The notes beneath the pieces were generated by a model. It saw only the letters and a program-made list of their open reading frames with translations. It did no database searches and was not told where the DNA came from. From the NCBI GenBank assembly GCA_963681505.1, contig OY811980.1:4199504-4263503 (forward strand): a DNA stretch of 64,000 nucleotides. The letters are read 5' to 3'. This document shows positions 36,601-48,600 of the stretch, piece by piece. Position 1 is the stretch's first letter. The number at the start of each line of letters is the position of its first letter. Source of the stretch: Eunapius fragilis (Eukaryota; Porifera; Demospongiae; Spongillida; Spongillidae). The translations under genes and the position numbers were made by a program.

Positions 36601-39600
36601 ATTAATTAGCTTTGATTAAATTTATAAATAACCGTTAGCATTAGCATGCGCAATGGCCGCCGTACCATTTGCAATGGACGTTCTACCTGAGGTTGGAAGT
36701 CAACCGCATCATCCAGCCTCAGATTTTAAGTATCCGCAACGATCATTTGGGAAAGCAATGAGGGCTTGCCAATCTTCTTGGTTTAAGCTGTGGCCATTTT
36801 TGCACTACAATGAAGCGAAGGATGTGTTATTTTGTCACATGTGCGTAGTGGGCCTGGGACAAAAAAAGCTGAAGCCATCAAATGTCGATCCAGCGTTTGT
36901 AAGTATTTTCTAATTTCAAGTATAATGATAGATATAGTACCATTTGTCAATATGTGCAGGTTTGTAGAGGATTCTGCAATTGGAAAAATGCAAAAACGCA
37001 AATCCAGAAACATCAAGAGAGCAAATGCCACCGTGAAGCAGTTGAGGTTGTGATTACACTTCCTAAGACTACTGTAGATATTGGTGAGCAGCTATCACTA
37101 CAACATGCAAGGGAAAAAGAATACAATCGCAAATATTTCCTCCACATTCTGTCCTGCATTAAATATCTTGTGCGACAAGGATTAGCTCTTCGGGGAGATG
37201 GAGATGAAAGGGATAGTAATTTTTTCAACTGCTCAAAGCAAGGGGCAGTGATGATATTGATTTTTCATGCAATGGTTAGAAAAAAAGAAGATTAAATACA
37301 CCTCACATGATATCCAGAATGAGATCGTAAAACTAATGGCTCTTTATATTCTTAGAAATATGTCTCAGATTTTGCAAGATTCTTCATTTCTTACATTGAT
37401 GATGGATGAAACAACTGATGTATCAAATAAGGAGCAGGTAGTAATAGTTATGAGAAGAGTTTCAGAAAGTTTTGAAGTGCATGAAGAATTTTTGGGTCTG
37501 TATGAGGTGTCATCCATTGATGCATCAACCTTGACTACTGTTGCCAAAGATGTTTTTGCTAGAATGAATCTACCTATTTCCAAGCTTAGGGGACAGTGCT
37601 ATGATGGAGCAAGTACAATGAAAGGTGTACGATCAGGAGTAGCTTCACAAATACTAGCTGAAGAACCAAGAGCAGTATATACGCACTGTTATGGACACAG
37701 CCTTAACCTTGCTGTAAATGATGTTTTTAAGAATAAAAGGTCATTAAGGATGCATTGGATGTAACACACGAGGTAAAAAAATTTAATAAAATAGAGAAGC
37801 AATTTTCAGAGAAATTCAAAACAGTGGTGGCTCAGATTATGATGGAGCTCATATGTCTCTAGAAAAGCACTTTGGAATTAGACCACTATGTCCCACAAGG
37901 TGGACTGTGCGTGCCGATTCCCTTGCTAGCATTACTGAAAACTATTCATCACTTCAGAGCACTTGGGATGAAGTTGTTGACATCACAAGGGACTCTGAGA
38001 TAAAGGCTAGAATTATTGGTGTAGCAGCTCAAATGAAAACCTTTGAGATTGCTTTTGCAGTGCATCTTGCAGAAATGCTGTTTAGGCACACAGATAATCT
38101 CAGCAAAACACTACAAAAGGACACCATATCAGAAGGCCAAATTGTTGCATCCATGATGCTAGCCCCACTTCAAAGTGTCCGAAATGATGAGTCCTTTCAG
38201 CTTTTTTGGGATAAGTTAAGTTTGTATCTTACTTTGATTGATGTTTCTGAGCCTCGGCTACCAAGGCAAAGGAAAATCCCAAAGCGGTTTGATGATGGTA
38301 CTGCAAGCACTCATTTTCATGACACACCAACATTGCATTACCGGCAAGTTTATTAAGAAGCTATTGATTCCTACCAGTCGTCGATCATTTGAGTGGCCAG
38401 GAATTTCGAAGGCACTGCATGGGTGCCTACAACCATCTGTTTTGCAAGGAGGCCCTGGCACAGAAAAACCTGAACCGGTCGGCAACGAATTTGCGGTTTT
38501 ATTCTGAGGCATTCACCGGTCGTGTCAAAATCATCCCGAGGTGTCGCTATTGCCTGAGTGAGACCAAGGACACCTAATTATTACATGGACTGGAAACCAC
38601 CGCGTAACGTACGTAATACTATAAATTGTCGCAATCCTCGTTTCGCCTCGTTCCCAACCTTTTTGGACTAACAAAGAAGTTGTCTTAGCTTTGGAGTGAC
38701 TTAGTTACAGAAAGCTGTTCTTTTGTTGAGGTAAACCCGTTATAAGTCTTCAAGATTACGTTAACGTACGGGTCTTAGCTTCTATGTGCATGTTTGCCTT
38801 GCTACGCTACTTTGGTTAGGCTCCTGGACGGACTGATGAGCAGACATTTGTTCTGAAAGGTGTTTCCAGCGCTTCATGGTATGATACAACTCGCATGTTA
38901 GTTTGTATAGGAAAGGATGTTTCTTAAAGTAAGGGCAAACGATTTTAATCGAACGATGCGCATGTTCTGTTGTCAGGCCTCTGCAAATATGGTAATAGTT
39001 ATGGCCTTATGTAATGTTTCACAGTATACCAGGATGGTTTCTCTAACTCCAGATTATATTTACATTACTTAGAATACTTTGCTGAACCATTTCCAACGCA
39101 CTTGGTAACGTCCCATTGAGCCCCTCCGATGAGGATGCAACTTCAGTCAAGGACTCTTCATCTTCTTGTGTATCGCTCTCATCGCTCGCATCATCCGATT
39201 CATTTACTTTAGAACTCATGTTTCATTCAGCCAAACTACACAAGTTCATTAATAATTCATGAGCAACGAGGATGGCGACACGAATTTATTGTGGTTTCCA
39301 GTCCATGTAATAATTAAGTGTCCTTGGTGAGACACACGACCTGCGGGCTAGCCCATCGAATCCGGACACGGGAAATCTCGACACAATCCACAGACCATCA
39401 GGTCCCCAAATATGCTCAGCGAAGGACATCTCCGTAACTACAATGATGGGAAGTGTCACTATGACTGGTGCAGGCACCAACATAACTGCCGCGAGTGCTT
39501 TGGTCCACATTTGTGGCTTTCATGCTCGAGGAACACCCGTTGAAAGGATCAGAATGGTTGCAACCGTTCCAGGCCACCAGCATGGACATCATATTATTAT

Positions 39601-42600
39601 TTGAGTTCATTTGCAGTGATCATGTTTGCACTCCACCCTTTGGTGTAAAAACCTGCCTAGACAGGTCTTTAATTATCGCTGTGTTAAGTATTGTTGTAAT
39701 CGTTTTGTGTGGCAATAATATTTTTATAGGTTGTTTATTCTTGCAGGCTTTACAACTTATCCCTACACTCGCGATCTGATGCTGCTGCAATCGTTCACCT
39801 CGTTACTGCCGCCCCACAACCAGCTGTTCGAAGGTGGTTGCACCCTGTTGAATCTGACCGCATGGGAAGCTGCCTTATGCGGGCATCCAGACAAAGACAC
39901 AACCGAATACATTTGCTCGGGCTTAAGGTTTGGGCTTTGTTCGGGGTTGCCCCCTCAAAAGTGCAACTGTCAAAATGCTCTCCTTGTTCAAGCATCCCGG
40001 CATCATTCAGGAGTACATCACAAAGCAGCTGGAACTGGGCAGGATGTGGGATCATTCCTGGGACATGTCACCATTGTTTTCTTCCCATGCAGATGGTAGA
40101 CATTGCCTTCCATCGGAAGTACTTCACTGAAGGTTGTGTGGGCAAAGACTTCCTGAAGTTTTTTGGTTAGGCTGCCTGTAAGTTCAAGCTTGTAAAGGAC
40201 GAAAAGTGGCTGCATGATCGAGATACCCGTGGAACACTGAATCTGTGGAACTTTTTCGTAAATTTCTGTAAATCTAATACTAGCTGTCTCCAATCCTCAA
40301 TGCTTTATAAATTAATCACATGCACATGTATGTAGTTTGCCAATAGCAACATCCTTGCATAAGGTACCTTACAACAAGATGACACCAGAAGAGCTCAATG
40401 CAGAGTGTCAAGTTATTTTTCAAACAAAGCTGGTTGTCTCAAAAGACGAGGCATCATATTTGGAACAGGTAACCAGACTTCAGTCACAGTCAATATTATG
40501 GTATCAGCACTGTACAGGTCGTGTAACTGCTTCCAAAATATTTGCAGTGGCACGAACATCTATTGAAAATCCGTCACGATCCCTGATCAAAGAAATAATG
40601 GAAACGAAGGTCCATGCACATACTGAAGTGTTGTCGCTGAAGTGGGGAATAGAGAACGAACAAAACGCACGAGAACAGTATTTTGGGCAAATTAAAGATG
40701 ATCACACAGAACTCTTCTGCACTTTGAGCGGACTTTGTGTGAATCCCAAATATCCTCACCTTGGAGCCACACCAGACAGGATTGTAAAATGTGACTGTTG
40801 TGGGTACAAGCACAAAGAAAGTCACCCACATAGTGTTGTGGACAACAAATTTTGCCTTGAACCTGTTGATGGCCTAGTACGCCTGAAGAAAACCCATGAG
40901 TGCTATTATCAGATACAAGGGCAATTGGCTATTTGTGAAATGGAATATTGTGACTTTGTCTGTTGGACTCCTCATGGAATACAAATTGAACGTATCCTTC
41001 CCGATACACTCTTTGAAACTGTCAAGCCAGCTCTTGATACATTCTTTGTAAGGGTGCTGTTACCTTTGCTCATGACTGGTAAAACACAGCAGGAACAGGG
41101 CACTGCTCACTTGTCTGTAAAAGAAGACACCTACTGCTGGTGCAATGGCAAAGACGAAGGTGCAATGGTAGCTTGTGACAATGAAAATTGCACACGCCAG
41201 TGGTTTCATTTCGAATGTGTGGGTCTGAAGAGCAAACCACGCGGAAAATGGTACTGTTGTGCTGAATGCAGACACGCTGAGACATAACTTTGCTTTTTTA
41301 TGTAATTAAAATGAAATAGATTCAATCACACTTGGACACAAATTTACTAATGCAGCACATACAGTCATAATTTTGTCAATTAGTGATGTTTCTTTTCCAT
41401 CATTACATTTAAGTGTAGAAACTGGCAGTGTCGACTGAAGAATAGTATACTTATTCTTAATCATAGATTGATCAGGTGCTTACTTAAGTAAGAATTTGCT
41501 TACTTAAGTAAGCAAACTTTAGCCCTAGACTCCCAAAATCCACGGATCGCCTGTGATGTTTATTAGGCAATTTTAGTACTAGAGAGGGGTTGAAGTTTCA
41601 TCGCCTCTTGTATCTGGCTCAAACAGAGCTTGTTAACATACGCTATAGTATGGGGGGAAAAGTTGAGCGCTCTTACGATATAACGTAGATAGGTACTGCA
41701 AAATGCGTTTATTTTACGCGGAACACTGATAAACTTACTACGAGCGGGTAAACAACAACTGCCAATACGTATTGAAGCCAACAAAACGTTTTTTGACCTA
41801 GGCTATACTCTCGGGTATACTAGATAGTCGGGCATTAATTAAATAACAAATTTCAATCAATAACTGCATTGAATTCCATTTATCATGGCGCTGGGGATTA
41901 AGATCGGATGTACCATACACGCCTTAGCAAACAAGGTCATGGGAAGTAAGTGGTCAAAACAACGTTACGGATTGGCTTGGAAGACCAAAGAGCTGCGTGG
42001 CACAGTCACTTCAATGATTGGAACAGGTCGCAGCCGAAAGTGGAATTGTTATTTTGAAGAGCTGTCTATTTCACGTGCATTGTCAGCGCGCTCACTCATA
42101 ATCAGTGGCCAGGATACCTTACCTCCTCAGCAACTAACACCAGCAAGTGTTAATGAGCAAGGTGATAATGATGCTGAATTGGATGAAGAAGGTGTAGATG
42201 AGATAGTAGATGGCGAAAATGAAGACATAACAGCAATCGGTGTAAATGATGAAAATGGTGATGCTGATGAGATGCAGCAAGAGGAAAGTGCTGTGCAAGA
42301 AAATCAGGAATCGAGCAAGAATGATCCACTCAACTGCAATGGTGTTCTGTGGAGTGTGGTTTCCAATGTATCTGAGGACACACGTGTGCAGCCATGCTAC
42401 AGAGCCATGATACTGTGGGATACCAACACTCAGGAGGAAAAGCGCACAGTCCAGGACTATTTCAAACTTTGATTTCCTATGCAAATGATGGATAGCATTG
42501 TAGCATGGACATCACAAGCCACACCTCCAGGGAAGAAGGGTATAAACAGTGGTAGCATATTAAAGTTGTTTGGCTACCTCCTTGCATTAACCAGAACTAC

Positions 42601-45600
42601 TGCTCGCAGAAGGAACCTGTTCAGTGAATGTGACGGGCTGTTTCCAGCTCCTCGTTATGGAGCTAGATTTGGGCTCTCCCAGCATCGTACTGATATGCTT
42701 TTGCGATCTCTCAGGTTTTGTCCATTAACAGATGTAGACAAAAACGACAAGTGGAGCCCAGTGCGCAGACTGATAGATGGATTCAATCTGCGTCGTGTGG
42801 AGTTGTTCTATCCATCATGGCAGATATGTGTTGATGAATTGATGAGTGCTTGGAGGGGTAAAGATGGTAACTTTTGCAGTGATGGGTTGCCACATGTCAG
42901 CAAGATAGAAAGAAAGCCTAAAGGTGTAGGTGCTGAATTGAAGGATGCAGCTGATACAGAAACAAAGGTTATCATTCAACTGGAAATTCAAGAGGGCAAG
43001 GAGGAAATGGAGAAGGAATATATGGATGTGTACAAGAAAGCTGGGACTGCACAAGTTCTACGACTAACCAAGCCTTGGCATGGAACTGGTAGAGCAGTAT
43101 ATGCTGATTCTGCCTTTGCCAGTGTGACCACTGCATTTGCCTGTCGTCAGAAAGGCCTCCATTGTACAGGTTTGGTTAAGACTGCCACAACCAAATTTCC
43201 TAAGAAGTTTCTGGATTCCTGGGAATACAAAGAGTTAGGAGACTCTGTTACTCTTGTGGCACAACATGATGGCTATCCTTTGATTGCTCATGGATGGGGG
43301 GACAAGGTAAGAAAGAACTTCATCTCCACCAGATCAGACACGCTAGATGGCCGGCCTTCAAGCAAACGAAGGTGGCGTGAAATGTTGGATGCAGATGGCA
43401 ATGAAGAGGGGCACACAGAGGCATACATGAAACATGTGAAGCGATCCACGTTGGTAGAGGAGTATTTTGATTCTGCCTCAGTAATAGACATCAACAACCA
43501 TGTGAGGCAAGGTGGTCTATCACTTGAGACGGCTTGGAAGACACATAATTGGACCAGCAGAGTAATATCCACCATACTGGGCATAGTGGAAACAGATGCT
43601 TACCTGATGTGGAAACACTTCCATCCTGATGGTAAGAACTGGGACCATGCATCATTCACTGAAGAACTTGTTATGCAACTTCTTTCAATCCCAGAAGAGG
43701 AAACAAGCCCTAATGTGTCTCTAGATTCAACAAATGAAGACATACTCAAAGAGCATGATGTGCGTCCATTGAGCGAGTTACAACAGTACAAAGGACAGAC
43801 TAGTTCTGGAAAAGCAAGAGTACCTCTCAGACGATGTACAGTGTGTGGTGGAAACTGCAAGTACTATTGCAAGGGCTGTTCAAATCCTGACAAGAACATA
43901 ATAATACCACTCTGCGGTCTGAAAAGCAAAAATGGATCTGGTTGTATGATGAAACACATAATGTTGTGACTTGTAAAATAACGGAACTGCTTGTACGATT
44001 CATGATTGTGTTGTGACGATGTTTTTTATATGTACGTGCGCGTATTTAGAAACAGTGCATTGCAACGTACAAGTGTAGGTCTGGGTACGAGATGCATGGC
44101 TGCGTAATTTTGTTTGTGTAAGCACTATTTGGCTAGTTTTAGCGGTCTCTGAAGATCGAGACGTGAAAAAGCAATATATTAGGTTCTTCAGTTGATACAG
44201 TATACGACAATATGAAGACTACGTATGTAGAGTGTGTGGTAGGCCTCGTACCGCATTAAAAAAAAAAATTAAACGCGTTTTTGCGCACTTAGTTGTTTAC
44301 TTACATGGCAAGGCCATAACTAGAAGACTGAAGGCAAAATCAACTTACAGTGGTGGTGCAATATGAGTGGTGATACTGTGGTTTAAATTTCAAGCTCTGG
44401 AAATACTTTTTAAGCATCAAACCATCGATTTTTGCTTGCTTACTTAAGTAAGCATCACGCGTAACTTAAGTAAGTTCGTACTGATCAATCTATGATTAAG
44501 TAGTCCTATAACTCTTTCGATGTGAATCCTGACTTTTGAAAGTCGTTGAGAATACTCCAGTGAAAGTTGTTTTTTCCCTCGAGTGAAGGAGGGGATTTCC
44601 AGCTTTGCCCCATGTATTGCAACATCGTCATGTATGTCAAAACCCGTCGGCCAGTACAACGTCACCATGTTCAAGTAAGCGTAGGAAACCACTGTTCATG
44701 ATGATGAACTTATCTGCAGCTCTGCCACCCCAACACTTTGACAAAAAAGATATGGCACCACAAGGTGTTATCCCAACTAAAAATTTCACTGCATTGTGCT
44801 TCTTATAATTGGAATAAGTTTGTGCCCGTGCTTGATACGCGTATGGTCGCTCTGTAAATATTTCAGAACAATCAATGATACATCTTGCCTTAGGATACAA
44901 GTCTTTGAAAATCTGAGGCATGTTTGACTTGCATATTTCTTGATCAGGCCACTTTATTAGAAATTTTAAACTACAGTACATTGCATCTATCCATGCAAGA
45001 AATATATCTGATACTGTGGACTCACTGATGCCAAAGTGGTAAGCAAGGTATTGTACCAAGAGACCAAGACTTCGTCTCATTAAGATCAGCAATAAGCGGT
45101 CCGCATCACATAAGCGCACATTTGTTGTTGTGTGTGACTTAACGGCCAGTGTAGGAGAGCATGACAAAAGGTATGCTAATACTTGTTCAAAAACAGAACA
45201 GGTGGGTAGTCCTGTGTAAAACTTCACCGCTTCATCATTGGAAGCTATTTCACTGTACCTGAACGTTAAAGGGCTTGTCTGCGTTTCTGAAGATGTTGTG
45301 CTCGTTGGTGTTTGCGTTTCTGTACACTGGACTTCAAGGGCTGCAGTCTGTGTACCTGCTTCACACATGAACTGCGAGTCTCCGAGAAGTTAAAGACCTT
45401 CCACTGCATCGTGATGTCTTTCCATTTCACGCTCCCTGTCCTCTATTATTTCTCTCCTAGACTTAACTCTCACCTCTCGCTCACGTTGCGTTTCTGAGCT
45501 TTCTTGCGTCTTCTTAAACGAAAATACAGCAGGAACGTAGTCTACATCGCTGCTGTCGTTGACCGGTTTTCCTGCATGTTAAAAGATACAGTAAAATTCA

Positions 45601-48600
45601 CACGCACAAACTGAGAGCATATAGCCGTACACACCTGATACAAAACGGTCACCACAAATTTGTAAGTGTACCGTAAGTATCCAGTTTTGTCTTTTCAGAG
45701 CTTTTATCCACTTCAGTCTTCTGGCACGATCCGTTATTGGAAAACGATAAAAACCAAGGCCAGTATGTTCCCCGTGGCGATTTTGCAACCAAACGCACAA
45801 CAACTAACAACCATGTTTTAGCCACAAAAAATAAAGTTGCCAACCAATTTATATTTCATCGATTCTGGTCACGTGCTTGCGTTCCCACCGGACCTATGTA
45901 TTACCGTAAACTACCAGAATTAAGCCCACCCCCCCTCCGCCCCCAATGCGAGAGAGTTAAAAAAATGGTATATTTTTAAATGATCACAACTCCGGATCCT
46001 TCAGCAGGTCTATCTAGCTTTTTCAAACTCAGCTTTATATATCATTTTGCCTACGAAATATGTAACTAGTTTATCCTAGTCTCACGTACCTTTGAATTAA
46101 AATAGTCCGAAATTTGATGGGATTTAAGAGAGCCGTAGCTTTTCAACCGCACACATCGAGACGTTCCAGGTACCATATATGATAAGCGAAACCATTTCTC
46201 AAGACTAGTATGCTGTTACTTTGCATTTACCTGTTTCACAGTCGTTACTTTTTTTCCGTCGAAAGTATAGGGGTTGGAATCGCACCGCCATTTTTTAAAC
46301 TTAAGCACGTTCCAACCCGGAATGGGAATGTAAAGATTGTTCGACTTGAGTAAATGGTAAACAGGCGGAAGTGGTTTATGTGGTAATCAGCACGAATATG
46401 AATACAGATATGTGACATACAGTGCAGTGCCTGCAATACCGCATGCGGTGTGATTGGCTTGACTAGACAACAATTGAAGCCGATTATCTCTCGTGGTATG
46501 CTATAAAGGACAAAAAAAAGCGCAAAACGTAGCGCTTTTTATTGTATTGGCTTAGGCAACAATTGAAGCCAGCTACCTCTCAAAAACAGCGCAAAGCATT
46601 GCTTATTGTAGTGGGTAGGCTGGTATAAATAAACTGCATACAAGTAATGATGCATAGGCTCTATGTTTAAATGTTTTAATGAGTTCGCGTCGAAAATCGT
46701 ACACTGTCGATTTCAAGCTCAAGGTTCTTGACAGGTACCATAAAAACGGTGAGAGTGGCCATGTGACGTCAAAGCATTTTGAGATAGACCGAAGGATGAT
46801 AAGGAATTGGTTGGCAAAAGAAGATTGCATGAAAAAAACAAGATGCAGGAAAGAGAAGAAGCATCTGTATCCTGCAAGTAAAGGACCGCATGCTGCAGTT
46901 GATGCAGCTGTTTTAGCGTATCTAACAGATGAGCGCAGTGCAGGAAGACCTGTCAGCAACAAACAACTACGAGCTAAAGCTATGGAAGAAGCACCCAAGC
47001 TCAATGTCCCAGCATCCTTTAAAGCCTCAGACATGTGGTTGAAAAGATGGAAAAAGAGAAACCATGTGAGCATGCGAATGGCAACGAATGACTCTCAAAA
47101 GGTTCCAGAAGACTACTGGGATGTGCTCCATACGTTTCGATCCGACGTGCTAAAGTTGGTTGTTGCACATGGATATACGCCAGCTAGAATCGTCAACATG
47201 GACCAGACAATGTGCAGATTTGATATGCCGCCTAACAGGACGAACCATGCTACAGGGAGTAGGTCCATTTGCATTGCTAACACCAAAGCAGCGAAGAAAG
47301 GATTCACCGTGGCCTTAGCTGCATATGGATGTGGTGTAAAACTGCCAGCCCTTATAATCTTTACGGAGAAAGGAGGTAAGTTGGGCCCACATGTTAGCAA
47401 ATCCCTTACAATTCCACCCAACGTTCGAGTGATGGCTACCGCAAACGGATGGATGACTACTAGTCTTTACCATTGGTGGTTACATCACATCTACGGTTGC
47501 GACAAAGACAACAGGCGACTGTTACTGGTCGATAACTACCGGCCCCACTTAACTGATGACAGCCAGGAGATCGTAACTGCTGAGTGCAACAGTGACTTGC
47601 TATTTATACCAGCAGGATGCACACCCCTTGTCCAGCCGATGGACGTATCTGTGAATCGCCCTTTTAAGCAGGCAATGAGAGACAACTGGCTTAAATGGAT
47701 GTCTAGCAATAATGAGCGTACCGCACATGGTAACCTCAAGCAGCCAACACGCCAACACGTGATTAACTGGATATTGGCAGCGTGGGACAACATTAAGGCT
47801 GAAAGCATCATTGAAACTTTCATGCGCTGTGGCATAATGGCTGCAGCTGATGGTAGCGATGACGAGAAAATGTTCAGCCATATACCACGCGTCATCGTCG
47901 AAGAGGATCTGCAGGAGGATGAGGATACGATAGAGAATGACGATGATGTTGATGAAGATACTGCAGAATACGACAACGACGATGACGGGATGGTTACAGG
48001 TGATGATTTTGATCCATTTGACTCTGATGAAGACTAATCTGTACACTATTTTTTAATAACTAGGTTATTTATTGAACGCCTTCAATGCAATGTGCAATGT
48101 TTGTTTCTGTATTCATATTCATGCTGCATTACCACATAAACTACTTTCGCCTGTTTACCGTTTACTCGAGTCAAACAATCTTTACATTCCCATTCCGGGT
48201 TGGAACGTGCTTAAGTTTAAAAAATGGCGGTGCGATTCCAACCCCTATACTTTCGACGGAAAAAAATAACGACTGTGAAACAGGTAAATGCAAAGTAACA
48301 GCATACTAGTCTTGAGAAATGGTTTCGCTTATCATATATGGTACCTGGAACGTCTCGAGGTGTGCGGTTGAATAGCTACGGCTCTCTTAAATCCCATCAA
48401 ATTTCGGACTATTTTAATTCAAAGGTACGTGAGACTAGGATAAACTAGTTACATATTTCGTAGGGAAAATGATATATAAAGCTGAGTTTGAAAAAGCTAG
48501 ATAGACCTGCTGAAGGATCCGGAGTTGTGATCGTTTAAAAAAGATACCATTTTTTTAACTCTCTCGCGTTGGGGGCGGAGGCTTAATTCTGGTAGTTTAC

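Larger units (their letters stand above)
36300..40340 (+). mobile_element. DIRS-type remnant carrying two inserted elements
   Basis: A second plus-strand DIRS-type fossil. Gag-like parts lie at 36440-36513 ([17 protein letters not shown]) and 38371-38562; a Cys/His segment ([17 protein letters not shown]) lies near 39445, and the beginning of a reverse-transcriptase region ([13 protein letters not shown]) near 39890. A hAT (36514-38370) and a short inverted-repeat element (38563-39328) are inserted in it. It stops abruptly at about 40340, beside the ISL2EU-like genes. Confidence 0.65.
41306..45814 (-). pseudogene. THAP-DDE transposase of the ISL2EU-like element, broken
   Basis: Minus strand. 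Exon 1 (45635-45814) encodes a THAP zinc finger: [10 protein letters not shown], then [20 protein letters not shown] and ICGDRFVSG, with one frame slip near residue 11. After an intron (45572-45634) exon 2 gives [16 protein letters not shown], an in-frame stop near 45396, then the DDE_Tnp_4-type core ([61 protein letters not shown]). A second slip lies near 44640. At ERVIGLL the gene is cut by a piggyBac and resumes beyond it at 41460 with [14 protein letters not shown] to a stop at 41306. Confidence 0.75.
40342..45900. mobile_element. ISL2EU-like two-gene transposon, split by piggyBac
   Basis: A plus-strand YqaJ-PHD gene and a minus-strand THAP-DDE transposase gene are arranged tail to tail, their stop codons 18 bp apart (41285-41287 and 41306-41308). 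This gene pair is the known content of ISL2EU/IS4EU elements. Terminal repeats could not be found: the left side runs into the DIRS block at about 40340, the right side into a pogo element at 45904. The piggyBac at 41461-44495 lies inside the transposase gene. Confidence 0.7.

Noticed and set aside
38563-39328. Assigning the inverted-repeat element to ISL2EU because it lies near that element
   Set aside because: Its ends are not found at the ISL2EU-like gene pair and its 3-bp flank repeat does not fit a 2-bp duplication.
46603-48046. Antisense ORFs within the pogo gene and the piggyBac gene
   Set aside because: Shadows of the transposase frames, without domain signatures.
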